This document shows positions 52,137 through 62,817 of a stretch of DNA of 64,000 nucleotides, one piece after another. The notes beneath the pieces are model-generated. The model did no database searches and had not been told where the DNA came from. It saw only the letters and a list, made by a program, of their open reading frames with translations. Source of the DNA: Phycisphaerae bacterium (GTDB lineage: Bacteria; Planctomycetota; Phycisphaerae; UBA1845; UTPLA1); contig JAHBXN010000006.1 in assembly GCA_019636475.1 (NCBI GenBank), positions 270,071 to 334,070 on the forward strand, read 5' to 3'. The stretch's first letter is position 1; the number at the start of each line of letters is the position of its first letter. A program made the translations under genes and the position numbers.

Positions 52137-53050
52137 ACTGTTACAAGTATCGAAAATACCTCCTGGCGTTTGCGGACGGCCAGACCAGCGTGCAGGTCAG
52201 TTGTGACGTGCTCGATCACCTGAAGATGTGCCCGTCCTGCAGCGCAGTCGTCGATGACCATCATGGCGTGCGCCGCCGTCTGGCGAACGCGTCAGGACGA
52301 ATCACCCTGCCTGCCGGTCTCGAAGCAAGAATTCGAAGCGCGCTCATCGCCGAGACACTCGCGACCAGCCGAACTGCCCATGTTTCGTCCTCATCGCGCC
52401 GGATTCGGCCGCTGCGCGCATTGGCCGTCGCAGCGTCGCTTGTGCTTGCGATTGGTTTGGCCTGGCAGTTCTGGACGTCGGACGGCGCGTCGATGAACTT
52501 CGATTTGGGCGCGATAGCCGGACTGTCTCGAGCGGATGAACTGACCCAGCTCGCCGTCATTCGACACAACAAGTGTGTGCTCAGATGCGAGCAGCACGTG
52601 CATCAGGATCCGAACCTGCCGAGTGCATTGGGCGAACTCAGTAACGGCGCGAACGAGCGGCTGTCGGGCTCCTTCGCGTCAATTGCGCCGGATTTCAGCG
52701 GCGCCGGCTACGAGTTTGAATCGGCGAGCCTCTGCAATCCGACGGATCAGGACGGCCTCTCTTCGCTTCACCTCCTTTACGTCAACTACGCCAACGGCGC
52801 CTATCTCTCATTCTTTGCGGTCCCTCATTGGAGCGGGCTTGACCTTGGCAATGGCCGTTCGCCGGACCGGAACGACCCCTTCGTGCATTCGACGCGCGAT
52901 TGCGACTCCAGCTCGCTCATCGCGTGGCACGAAAACGAAATGACCTACCTTGTATGCGGCAGGTTTGATGCAGAAGCGATGTCCGAGGTGGTCCGGCATC
53001 TCTCAATATCCGGGACAGTCGAACCGTCAGTCGCCCGTCCCACTCCCTGA
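52133..53050 (+). CDS. Anti-sigma factor with zinc-finger domain
   Basis: A 305-residue membrane protein. Its cytoplasmic N-terminus carries a zf-HC2 motif ('CYKYRKYLLAFADGQ...DHLKMCPSC') that binds the sigma factor. One membrane helix follows near residue 105 ('LAVAASLVLAIGLAWQFW'), then a periplasmic domain of about 180 residues. That domain has 'VIRHNKCVLRCEQHVH', an HxKC-type motif seen in other anti-sigma proteins, plus further Cys ('SLCNP', 'DCDSS', 'LVCGRF'), suggesting a metal or redox sensor. Its 4-base overlap with the sigma gene supports stoichiometric expression. Confidence 0.93.
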   Translation: MNCYKYRKYLLAFADGQTSVQVSCDVLDHLKMCPSCSAVVDDHHGVRRRLANASGRITLPAGLEARIRSALIAETLATSRTAHVSSSSRRIRPLRALAVAASLVLAIGLAWQFWTSDGASMNFDLGAIAGLSRADELTQLAVIRHNKCVLRCEQHVHQDPNLPSALGELSNGANERLSGSFASIAPDFSGAGYEFESASLCNPTDQDGLSSLHLLYVNYANGAYLSFFAVPHWSGLDLGNGRSPDRNDPFVHSTRDCDSSSLIAWHENEMTYLVCGRFDAEAMSEVVRHLSISGTVEPSVARPTP

Positions 53051-53106
53051 TGTCATCCTGTTCCACGTCCGCTGAGGCATAGCGCCTCCGAGCCGACACG
53101 GCCGCA

Positions 53107-54852
53107 TCACTTGAACTGTCGATCCTTGTACGCTTCGAAGAGCGGCTTCAGTCGGCCGCGCTGATACTTGCCGGTCGATGTCACGGGGATGTCGTCCCCA
53201 AAAAGAACGACCTTCGGGCATTTCGAACTCGGCAGTTTGGACTTGCAGTATTCGATGACCTGCTCCTCGGTCAGCGCGGTGCCCGGCTGCAACTGCACAT
53301 AGGCTCCGACCTCCTCGCCGTAGTAGCGATTGTCGAAGCCGATCGCGAGGCCCACTCGAATTCCCGGCATACCGTTAAGCACTTCGTCGATCTCGAACGG
53401 AGAGATATTGACGCCGCCGCGAATGATCAGTTCCTTGATTCGGCCGGTGATGAAGAAGTAGTCCCGTTTGTCCTTGCCCTGAAGCTTGAATCCTTCGTCA
53501 CCGCTTCGAAACCAGCCGTAGGTGAATGCCGCCGCATTGGCAGTCGGGTTCTTGAAGTACCCGCACATGATGTTATGTCCGCGTATGACGATCTCGCCTT
53601 TCTGGCCGTCGGGCACGGGCTTGCCGGAGCCATCGTGTATCGCCATTTCGTTCGTCTCGATCGGACAGCCGATGGAAGGAAAGCCGTGGTCGTACATCCA
53701 CGCGCAGTGCTCGTGCCATTCGAGATCCGTCGGGAGAAAACACGAATAGCAAACCGTCTCCGAAAGTCCGTAGCCGTGGACGATTTTCAGGCCGTACTTG
53801 TCTTGAAAATCACGGGCAAGTTCGACCGAGAGGGGTCCCGCGCCGCAGATGAAGTGCCGGAAATTCGGGATTCGCTCGGCGACGAATTCTTCGTCGGCGT
53901 CGATCAGGAATTGAAGAAGCGTCGGCACCACGCTCACGATCGAGACGCCGTGGTTTTCGAGCTTCCTCCAGAATCCGGCGCTCTTGAACCGCTTGTTCAC
54001 CACGACGTGGGCGCCGACAAAACAGGGCGTAATGAGCGTAACGACGATGCCGTTCACATGATGGATCGGCAGCACGTTCATCATCGTGGTATGCGCATCG
54101 ATCGCATGCCATCGTGAAATCGCATGTGCGTCGGAAAATAACTGCTTCTGGTTGAGTACGACGCCCTTGGGATTGCCTGTCGTTCCGCTCGTGTAGACGA
54201 CGAGCGCCTCGGCCTCCCACGTGACGCTGTCGATCTGCGGTAGCGGGCCTCGGGCGAAATCACCGGCCAATTCCGATTCAAAATCGTGCCAGCCTCCACC
54301 GCGCGCGTCGGGCGCGTCGTTCGGGCCGATCATAGCGCGCTCCACGTTGGCTTCGAGATGCCGCGCGACGCCGTCGAAGTCCTCCCGGCAGGATCGATGA
54401 GCGATCAGCACCGATGCCTGGGAGTTGCTCACGATGTATCCGACACGGTCGTCCGTCTCGCCTGGATTCACCGGCACGACCCGAGCGCCAAGCCGCCATG
54501 CCGCGAAGTAAATCGCGATCGTTAATGGCTGGTTGATGGTGAGTGTCGCCACCGAGCCGCCGGCGCGTATGCCGTAGCGGTTGGCCAGAACGCCTGCGAC
54601 CCGGTCAATCAACTCGGCGAACCGGCCGTAGGTCATGCACTCGGCGGTTTCCTGTTCTCCCGCGCACGGGTAATAGGTCAGCCAGGCGCTGTCGGCCGAT
54701 TCGATGACGCGCCGTTGCCACATCTCACCGAAATTGCGATAGGGCAGAAAGTCGTCAATCGATTGGAGTGTTTCGCAATGCTGGGCCTTGGAAATCAGCT
54801 CACGAATCTGTGCCTCACTGGGTATAACCGCCTCCGTCGTCTGGGAACCCAT
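53107..54852 (-). CDS. AMP-dependent acyl-CoA synthetase/ligase
   Basis: Activates a carboxylic acid as an acyl-adenylate, probably forming a CoA thioester. 581 residues: P-loop 'YTSGTTGNPKG' at 220-230, 'HGYGLSETV', 'YGWFRSGDEGFKLQGKDKRD', 'ITGRIKELIIRGGVNISPFE' and the catalytic C-terminal Lys in 'TSTGKYQRGRLKPL'. The best relatives are fatty acyl- or long-chain-type ligases; the substrate is not readable. The next gene upstream on the same strand, a YgeY-like hydrolase, starts at 56160 and ends 99 bases before this one begins. Confidence 0.93.
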   Translation of the reverse strand: MGSQTTEAVIPSEAQIRELISKAQHCETLQSIDDFLPYRNFGEMWQRRVIESADSAWLTYYPCAGEQETAECMTYGRFAELIDRVAGVLANRYGIRAGGSVATLTINQPLTIAIYFAAWRLGARVVPVNPGETDDRVGYIVSNSQASVLIAHRSCREDFDGVARHLEANVERAMIGPNDAPDARGGGWHDFESELAGDFARGPLPQIDSVTWEAEALVVYTSGTTGNPKGVVLNQKQLFSDAHAISRWHAIDAHTTMMNVLPIHHVNGIVVTLITPCFVGAHVVVNKRFKSAGFWRKLENHGVSIVSVVPTLLQFLIDADEEFVAERIPNFRHFICGAGPLSVELARDFQDKYGLKIVHGYGLSETVCYSCFLPTDLEWHEHCAWMYDHGFPSIGCPIETNEMAIHDGSGKPVPDGQKGEIVIRGHNIMCGYFKNPTANAAAFTYGWFRSGDEGFKLQGKDKRDYFFITGRIKELIIRGGVNISPFEIDEVLNGMPGIRVGLAIGFDNRYYGEEVGAYVQLQPGTALTEEQVIEYCKSKLPSSKCPKVVLFGDDIPVTSTGKYQRGRLKPLFEAYKDRQFK

Positions 54853-54951
54853 CGACTCATCCTCCGATCTGCTGATTCAATCAGGGTTCGTCCCGCTTCG
54901 GCCGATCCGAGCTGAGGTCGCTCGACGGGCTTCGGCGGGCTACGCGATCGT

Positions 54952-56160
54952 TCATCCCCTCGCGCAATACGCCTGCGGATACGCCGCGTAAAACGCCGCC
55001 GCTCGCACCAGGTGCGCGATCGGAACCGAATCATTCACGGTGTGCGCGACGGATTCCGGCGCGGGGCCGAATCCCACGCACGGAATCTTGAACAGGCCGT
55101 TGATTGAAACGGCATTGGTGCTGAACGTCCAGCGGCCGACCGTCGGCGTCTTCGAAAATAGACCCTTGTAAACTTCCACCGCACTGCGGACCGGCCGCGA
55201 ATTCTCTGGCATGACCCACGTCGGAAAGTACTTCTCCGTCGGATACACAAGGCCCGTGTATGCCGCTCGCTCGTAGCGGGGAATCTCAACCTTCGCTTTC
55301 ACGCCCGCACGCTTGCACGCCTCCTTCACCTGCTGCACGGCAAGTTGTTTCGTCTCGCCGGTCGTCAACCGGCGGTCGAGGTGAATGTAGGCATAGTCCG
55401 GTACCGCGTTCATGCTGGGGGTCTTGCATTCCCAGTAGGAGACCGTGATCGTCCCCTTGCCAAGGAACGGGCACTCCGCCAGCGAATCGTTCATCAACTC
55501 AATCTCCCGCACAACGCGGGACATCTTGTAGATCGCGTTATCGCCCAGATGGGGCATCGACCCGTGACAACTCTTGCCCGTGACATGAACACCGATTTCC
55601 ATTCGGCCGCGCTGTCCACGCAGTATCTCGCAATTCGTGCTGTCCGTGACCACGACGACGTCCGGCCGAATCTTGTCCTCGTTGACAATGTACTGCCAGC
55701 ACAGGCCGTCGCAGTCCTCCTCCATGACGGTGACAACATAGAGCAGGGTGTATTCGTCGGTGGGCAGCTTCAGATCACGGATGATCCTGGCGGAATAGAC
55801 CATCGAGGCGATGGCGCCTTCCTGGTCCCCCGCGCCCCGGCCCCACACGCGACCACCGGCGACTTTGCCTCGGTAGGGGTCGTGCTTCCACGCGCTGCGA
55901 TCCCCGACGCCGACGGTATCGCAATGCGCATCGATGGCAATGAGCTTCTTGCCGCGGCCGACCTGGCCGAACAAGTTGCCCATCCCGTCGGTCCAGACCT
56001 TATCGAAAGCCCTGGTGGCTTTCATCTCTTTGGCGACGCGGTCGATGACGCGCTTTTCCTCAGTGCTCTCACTGGGGATCGCGACAATATCACGAAGAAA
56101 TCGAACCATCTGCGGCTGATAGGCCTTCGCGCTGGCGTTGATTTTCTTGAAGTCAATCAT
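54952..56160 (-). CDS. M20 metallopeptidase, YgeY-like
   Basis: Zinc-dependent amidohydrolase/peptidase of the M20 family, cytoplasmic, 402 residues. Metal ligands: His79 and Asp81 in 'DAHCDTVGVG', Asp112 in 'GRGAGDQEGAIASM', and acidic 'VMEEDCDG' near 147, followed by the lid domain. The whole-length match is to YgeY (TIGR03526, 'selenium metabolism hydrolase') by 'EEDCDGLCWQYIVNED' and 'RGQRGRMEIGVHVTGKSCHG'. In enterics ygeY lies in a selenium-dependent molybdenum hydroxylase cluster, of which nothing is present here. Confidence 0.93.
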   Translation of the reverse strand: MIDFKKINASAKAYQPQMVRFLRDIVAIPSESTEEKRVIDRVAKEMKATRAFDKVWTDGMGNLFGQVGRGKKLIAIDAHCDTVGVGDRSAWKHDPYRGKVAGGRVWGRGAGDQEGAIASMVYSARIIRDLKLPTDEYTLLYVVTVMEEDCDGLCWQYIVNEDKIRPDVVVVTDSTNCEILRGQRGRMEIGVHVTGKSCHGSMPHLGDNAIYKMSRVVREIELMNDSLAECPFLGKGTITVSYWECKTPSMNAVPDYAYIHLDRRLTTGETKQLAVQQVKEACKRAGVKAKVEIPRYERAAYTGLVYPTEKYFPTWVMPENSRPVRSAVEVYKGLFSKTPTVGRWTFSTNAVSINGLFKIPCVGFGPAPESVAHTVNDSVPIAHLVRAAAFYAAYPQAYCARG

Positions 56161-56456
56161 GGGTGTTTCCTAGCGGGCTTTCATGGTCCCGATCTGTGTG
56201 GGCGAAAAAAACTCGCGGGTCGGAATCTCGAGATTCAATACAACAGCATGGCCCCGTCCATGGGGCGGCATTCTCGCTTCGAACGGGCATCCTAGAAGCG
56301 GTTTCAATATTCGACATCGCTCCTCAAAGCATGCGATTTGGGCTCGTTACGGCAGTTCGGCGGCCCCAAGAACCAATTTTGAAACCGCTTCTAATCTAGG
56401 CTTGTCCGGGATGACACGTCGCCGCAAGGCGCGATTGCCTGTGGCGCTCGTGCGCG
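56161..56456. other. Intergenic region with a 15-bp inverted repeat
   Basis: 296 bases between two minus-strand genes. TAGAAGCGGTTTCAA (56293-56307) is exactly inverted at 56379-56393, 71 bases apart, and a shorter hairpin GCCCC-6-GGGGC sits at 56251-56266. No gene and no classical terminator were seen. The IR pattern is like the ends of a small non-autonomous element or a large stem. Confidence 0.55.
56293..56393. repeat. 15-bp inverted repeat flanking 71 bases
   Basis: Both arms match perfectly (TAGAAGCGGTTTCAA / TTGAAACCGCTTCTA). CCTAG just outside the left arm is echoed by CTAGG outside the right, extending the symmetry with a gap. No open frame lies inside. The total of 101 bases fits a REP-like or MITE-like unit. 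Confidence 0.6.
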
Positions 56457-57836
<1,380 letters not shown>

Positions 57837-57960
57837 GTGTGCTGTCTCCCTGCGTGGTGGATTCTGTCCATGTGGTTCTGCTTCCACTGGGAGATGATAA
57901 CCATGTTTGGAATTTCAACAAATTTCCACCGGTGGCAAGGCCGGAATTCGGGATTGTCGA

Positions 57961-58239
57961 TCAGTCCCCGTACGACATCGCGTAGATAAACCGCGCGATC
58001 GACGCAAGCGCCAACAGGCCGATCAGAATGAGCGGCAGCGGTGTGGTCGTTAGACTGTCCAATCCGGTTCGATTGACGAAATAGGCCAGCGCGCCGAGAT
58101 TCACTGCCAAAAGCACATGCACCAGCACCGACGGCGTGCCTGACAGGCTGATCACGTTGCCCCACATCACCAGGGCGCCGAGTATCGCAAACGTCATCAT
58201 CGCGATATTTCGAATCTGCAGGATCCGCGAGTCGTTCAT
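57961..58239 (-). CDS. Small membrane protein, three helices
   Basis: A 92-residue hydrophobic protein with three predicted helices ('IAMMTFAILGALVMWGNVIS', 'VLVHVLLAVNLGALAYFVNR', 'LPLILIGLLALASIARFIYA') and a short acidic tail. Not recognised. It lies between an FkbM methyltransferase gene and icd on the same strand. Confidence 0.8.
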   Translation of the reverse strand: MNDSRILQIRNIAMMTFAILGALVMWGNVISLSGTPSVLVHVLLAVNLGALAYFVNRTGLDSLTTTPLPLILIGLLALASIARFIYAMSYGD

Positions 58240-58301
58240 GTGCGTATCTCCACCTCGGTTCAGCCGGGCATGGCCGCCATGTCACGCGGCGCCGGACCTC
58301 G

Positions 58302-59213
58302 TTATCCAACGATCAGCCCGGCCACCCGCCCGCGATCAGACTCATGATAGCAGAGGACATTCTCAACCACGTCGCACGATTTCGGATCCTCCAGTTTTGC
58401 CAGCTTGCCACGCGGCGATTCCAGAATCCGACAAATGTGATAGCCGTATCGCATCAGGCTTTCGAGCAACTCTTCGGACGTATAGCCGAATGCCTTGGAT
58501 GTCAGGCGCGAGACCTCCATCAGCCACATTGGCGGGTGCGGCGTCGAAAGCAGCTTTCCCGCGCCTTGAATCACCGCCAGCTCGCATCCCTCCACGTCGA
58601 TCTTGATCAGCCGCACCTTGCCGATGGCGTTCCGCGAAATGTAATCGTCAAGTGTCGTCAGCGTGATCTCAAACAGTGTCGTCGGCTCGTCATAGTGCGG
58701 CTTGAGTGAGGCGCCGCCGTGCTGTCGCGGAACATGTATTGTGGCCTTGCCCGGCGCGTTGGAGAGGCCGACCGGGTTGAAGACGATGCGATCATCGAAG
58801 TGGTTCTCGGCGCAGTTGCGCCGTAGCAGCGCCATGGTCGTCGGTGTCGGTTCGAAGGCATGCACCTGCCCCGTCGGACCGACCAGACGGGCCAGCCATG
58901 TGGCATACCATCCGTAGTTCGCGCCGATGTCGATCACCGTGTCTCCGCCATCGATCAGTTTCGACAGCAGTGCTGTTTCAGCCGGGTCGCGACGGCTCAT
59001 CATCATGAGCATGAAAAACCACGGCTCATGAACATTTTCCTCGAATCGCCGGCCATCGGCGGTCGTGACGGTGACCCGCATGTCAGGCGGCAACGAGGAA
59101 AGCACATGCTGCTCGATGAATTTCCGCAGGCGAGACACGCCGCGCGCGTCGGGAAACCTTCGGATGAATGCGCGAACAGCGGCAAGACTGAATCTGGCAA
59201 GAGCCGGGTTCAT
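58302..59213 (-). CDS. FkbM-family methyltransferase
   Basis: SAM-dependent O-methyltransferase of 303 residues. Motif I 'VIDIGANYGWYATWLARLVG' and the acidic loop 'VHAFEPTPTTMALLRRNCAE' are intact, with the FkbM pattern 'LTTLDDYIS', 'LIKIDVEGCELAVIQGA' and a C-terminal helical cap. FkbM enzymes methylate sugars, polyketides or glycans; here a role in polysaccharide or flagellin glycan modification is possible because a Maf-like gene lies 1.4 kb away, but no direct evidence. Confidence 0.95.
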   Translation of the reverse strand: MNPALARFSLAAVRAFIRRFPDARGVSRLRKFIEQHVLSSLPPDMRVTVTTADGRRFEENVHEPWFFMLMMMSRRDPAETALLSKLIDGGDTVIDIGANYGWYATWLARLVGPTGQVHAFEPTPTTMALLRRNCAENHFDDRIVFNPVGLSNAPGKATIHVPRQHGGASLKPHYDEPTTLFEITLTTLDDYISRNAIGKVRLIKIDVEGCELAVIQGAGKLLSTPHPPMWLMEVSRLTSKAFGYTSEELLESLMRYGYHICRILESPRGKLAKLEDPKSCDVVENVLCYHESDRGRVAGLIVG

Positions 59214-59298
59214 TCGGTGGATCCTGGTTGCGATTCGGGACTCGTCAGGTGGAAGGATGCACGATCCGCATCGAAAACCTGGTTCCCGCCCGGCGCCC

Positions 59299-60438
59299 CT
59301 ACTTGCCCTGCGCCACGGTCTTCATGAACGCCGCGACGCCCGCGCCCATCTCGAACTTGTAGCCCTGCTCCGCAAGGGTCCATTCCATCGCAGCAATTGC
59401 GCCGACGGTGTCCACCGCGTCCACATAGCCCATGTGATTGATTCGGATCATTTTGCCTTTCAGTTCGCCCTGGCCCGCCGCGGCATGAATGCCGAACTTG
59501 CTGCGCATCGTTTTGCGCCAGACGTCATCCGCCACGCCGCCGGGCACATTGATGCCCGTGACGCTGTCCACCGGATCGGTCGCATAGAGCGTCAGACCGA
59601 GTGCCTTACATGCGGCACGCGTGCCCCGGGCCATCAGTGCCGATCGCGCCCAGATTGCCTCCATCGTGTCCGCCTTGATCTGGCGCAGCGTGAAGCGAAG
59701 GCCCTTCACGAGCTGGTTGTTCGGCGTCCACGGCACGTCCCAGTCCTTCTGGCTCTTGCGATAGGCTTTGAAGTCATTGTAGAAACAGGCCGCGTCGTGC
59801 GAGTCGATCACCTCCCACGCGCGGTCGCTCACCGCCGCAAACCCCAGGCCCGGCGGAAGCATCAACGCCTTCTGCGATCCCGTCACCGCCACATCAATAC
59901 CCCATTCGTCCATCTTGAACGGAATCGTCCCGATCGACGTGATGCCGTCCACGAGAGTCAACGCGCCATGATCGCGGCACACCTTCGCGATGCCCGCCGC
60001 GTCGCTCACTGCACAAGTACTCGTTTCACTGTGCACGAAGATGACGGCCTTCACGTCCGGATGCTTCTTAAGCTGGTCCGCAACCCCTTCGGCCCGGAAT
60101 CCGTGGCCATACTCCATTGAATACTCGACATGAGGCAGCTTGAACCGCTTCAGAATCTTGACCCAGCGTTCGCCGAACTTGCCGGCGTGACACACCAGCG
60201 TCTTGGCGTCCGGCTTGCAGCAGCCAAGGATCGCGCCCTCCATTGCGGCCGTGCCGCTCCCCGTCAGAATCAGCGGCAGCGATTTCGTCTGGAATACGTA
60301 GGAAAGCAGCTCGGTGCATTCCTTGAACATGTCCTTGAAGCCCTGCGTGCGATGATGATCGAGCGGATAGGCCATCTCGAGCAGCGCCTCAGGGCTGACC
60401 ATCGTGGGACCGGGCGTAAAAAGTCGCAGCTTCATCAT
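59299..60438 (-). CDS. Class V aminotransferase (serine/alanine-glyoxylate type)
   Basis: PLP-dependent enzyme of 379 residues. Key parts: 'RLFTPGPTMVSPEALLEMAY' at the N-terminus, 'LILTGSGTAAMEGAILGCCK', 'VDGITSIGTIPFKMDEWGID' and the PLP-Lys in 'AVTGSQKALMLPPGLGFAAV'. The family converts alanine or serine with glyoxylate, or acts in photorespiration-like and phosphoserine routes. Start: ATG 60438, with GGAG eight bases upstream; a GTG three codons earlier is less likely. Confidence 0.94.
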   Translation of the reverse strand: MMKLRLFTPGPTMVSPEALLEMAYPLDHHRTQGFKDMFKECTELLSYVFQTKSLPLILTGSGTAAMEGAILGCCKPDAKTLVCHAGKFGERWVKILKRFKLPHVEYSMEYGHGFRAEGVADQLKKHPDVKAVIFVHSETSTCAVSDAAGIAKVCRDHGALTLVDGITSIGTIPFKMDEWGIDVAVTGSQKALMLPPGLGFAAVSDRAWEVIDSHDAACFYNDFKAYRKSQKDWDVPWTPNNQLVKGLRFTLRQIKADTMEAIWARSALMARGTRAACKALGLTLYATDPVDSVTGINVPGGVADDVWRKTMRSKFGIHAAAGQGELKGKMIRINHMGYVDAVDTVGAIAAMEWTLAEQGYKFEMGAGVAAFMKTVAQGK

Positions 60439-60597
60439 GGGAGTCACTCCGTGGTGGAAAGGCCTCTGTTCTGTGGTTCGATATGATATCCACCAGCAAC
60501 ATGAGTGCCAAACCGCAGGGCGTAGCGGCTCAATGCGGAATTTGCCTGGACGTTTCGACTCACGCTCGACGCCTTACGCAGACTACCCTCGTCGACC

Positions 60598-62547
60598 GTG
60601 GATGCTCAAACCGCCCTGTTTGCCTTAGAATCCCGCTCCGTGACCGCCCATATCGCCCTAAATCCGATCTTCGTCGAGAACATGCGCGCCCTCTGGCGGC
60701 GCAATCCGAGGCTGGCGCAGCAGATCGATGAACTGCCCTTTGATGTCGGGCTCGATGTCCAGCCATCAAGAAAGGGCCCGCCCACCGCGAGCGCCCGAAC
60801 GACCGACGGGCGACGAATTTTCCTGCACAGCCGCTACGACCCGGAACGAGAGGCCGACGAATTCGTGCGGACGCTCGAATTCGACGACGCAGCCTGCATC
60901 ATCCTGAGCGGACTGGGTTTGGGGTACATCGCAAAATCGCTCGTCCGTCGGTATGGCGATGAAACCCGAATCATCGTCGGCGAACCCGACCTCGCGGTAA
61001 TCAAATCTGCAATCGAGAATACCGATCTGTCCAGCGACATCGCCCAGGGTCGGCTCGAAATTCTGCCGACGCACGAAACCGCAATGCTCCACGAACGGTT
61101 GCGAAACGACTGGGCCACGATGATGCTCGGAACCCACATCGTCGCGCCGCCCGTTTCGCAAGAGCTTCACGCCGATTTTCACTCGGCCTTTCGGCAGGCC
61201 GTCACCGACTTTGCCGCGTTTGCACGAATGTCGCTCATGACCCTCGTGCGTAACGCGGGCGTGACTTGCCGCAATATCGCGAACAATCTGCCGACCTATG
61301 TCACGGCTCCGTCGCTCGATGTGCTGCGACGCCGCTTTGCCGGGTCGCCGGCCGTGCTTGTCGCGGCAGGACCATCTCTGGCGAGGAATATTGAACAGTT
61401 GAAAGGAATCCAGGACCGCGCGGTCATCATCGCGGCACAGACCACGCTGCGGCCGCTGCTGTCCCGGGGGATCCGCCCGCATTTCGTCACGTCGCTGGAC
61501 TACAGCGAGTTGTCACGTCAGTTCTTCGACGGCATCGACATCCCGGACGATCTGGTGCTCGTCGCGGAGCCCAAGGCGGCCTGGCAGGTGGTCGATGCGT
61601 TTCGCGGTCCGGACAAAACACGCCGGGTCATTCTGCTCGACAGTCCTTTTGCCCATCGATGCCTGACCGAGCGACTCGCAAAGCGCGCCGCGCTCGAAGC
61701 CGGAGCGACGGTCATGCACCTGGCGTTCTACCTCGCCGAGTGGCTCGGGTGCGATCCGATCATCATGATCGGTCAGGACCTCGCATTCACCGGGCACTGC
61801 TACTATTCCCCGGGCGTCGCGATACACCGTGCCTGGTCAGCGGAACTGGGACGCTACGGAACCCTGGAGATGAAGGAGTGGGAGCGAATCGTTCGCAATC
61901 GCGGCATCCTGCGAAAGACGACCGACATCGAAGGCCGCCCGATCTATACCGACGAACAGATGTTCACCTACCTCCAGCAGTTCGAGCGGGATTTCGCACG
62001 AACCACCGCCCGGGTGATTGATGCCACCGAAGGCGGCGCAAGCAAACGCGGCGCCGCGACGATGAAGCTCGAACACGTCATTCAGAATTTCTGCACCAAA
62101 CCGATCGACCCGGCGCGATTCGATTACCTGAAGTCCGATTGGTACGACGCGTCAAAGCTCGCCACGGCCGCGCAGACCATACAGGCGCGCATCGAAGAGT
62201 TGGAAGCCTTCAGAGCGCTTTGCGACGAAACGCGAAACCTGCTGCCGCGCCTTCGCGGCCTTGTCGATCGGCCCGCCGAGTTCAACCGCTGCCTGGTTCG
62301 CATCGACGAATTGAGAACGCTCGTGCAGGGACACGAGACAATCTATCAAATGGTCCGCGATGTGTCGCAGTTGGCGGAGTTTCAGCGGATCGCCGCCGAT
62401 CGCAGAATCAATCCGAATGCCGGCAACGAGCAACGCCGGGCCCTCAGCCAGCTCGATCGAGACGCTCGATTCATCGACGCGCTGCTCGATGGCTGCGATC
62501 GTCTGGCCGCCATCCTCGAGGAATCCCTCGAACGTTTTTCGCAATGA
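60598..62547 (+). CDS. Maf/MptE-like protein (DUF115), flagellin glycosylation
   Basis: A 649-residue protein with the 6-hydroxymethylpterin pyrophosphokinase MptE-like core. Key parts: 'ILSGLGLGYIAKSLVRRYGD', 'PAVLVAAGPSLARNIEQLKG', 'ALLS-RGIRPHFVTSLDYSE', 'LEAGATVMHLAFYLAEWLGC' and 'PIIMIGQDLAFTGHCYYSPG', the family signature. C-terminal residues about 500-649 are helical. Motility accessory factors of this type transfer nonulosonic acids to flagellin in Campylobacter and others. The start is uncertain: GTG 60598 or GTG 60640. The flagellin of this genome is 58 kb away. Confidence 0.9.
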   Translation: MDAQTALFALESRSVTAHIALNPIFVENMRALWRRNPRLAQQIDELPFDVGLDVQPSRKGPPTASARTTDGRRIFLHSRYDPEREADEFVRTLEFDDAACIILSGLGLGYIAKSLVRRYGDETRIIVGEPDLAVIKSAIENTDLSSDIAQGRLEILPTHETAMLHERLRNDWATMMLGTHIVAPPVSQELHADFHSAFRQAVTDFAAFARMSLMTLVRNAGVTCRNIANNLPTYVTAPSLDVLRRRFAGSPAVLVAAGPSLARNIEQLKGIQDRAVIIAAQTTLRPLLSRGIRPHFVTSLDYSELSRQFFDGIDIPDDLVLVAEPKAAWQVVDAFRGPDKTRRVILLDSPFAHRCLTERLAKRAALEAGATVMHLAFYLAEWLGCDPIIMIGQDLAFTGHCYYSPGVAIHRAWSAELGRYGTLEMKEWERIVRNRGILRKTTDIEGRPIYTDEQMFTYLQQFERDFARTTARVIDATEGGASKRGAATMKLEHVIQNFCTKPIDPARFDYLKSDWYDASKLATAAQTIQARIEELEAFRALCDETRNLLPRLRGLVDRPAEFNRCLVRIDELRTLVQGHETIYQMVRDVSQLAEFQRIAADRRINPNAGNEQRRALSQLDRDARFIDALLDGCDRLAAILEESLERFSQ

Positions 62548-62817
62548 AACGGAAAATCCGTGAACACGAGCGATTATGGCGACTCGCCGGGCCGCGCAGT
62601 TTCTGCCTGAATTTCTGACGAAATGCGGAGCGCCTTCGATCTTTTTTTGAGGATTGGGACGGCCAATTTCGTTATACCTTGTGGGCGGCGTCTGCCGCCA
62701 AACTGCCGAGCTTAAAAACTGGCTGCGGGTTGCTGGACACCACATCGGTCGTCCATCTAGTATTTCGCTCGGTCGAGGCCCGCTCTCGGCCGTAACCTCG
62801 CTCTTAAGGAGAAGTTG

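Noticed and set aside
59065..60120. 351-codon plus-strand frame opposite the aminotransferase
   Set aside because: Antisense shadow rich in His/Arg/Ala, as expected from the opposite strand of a conserved gene.
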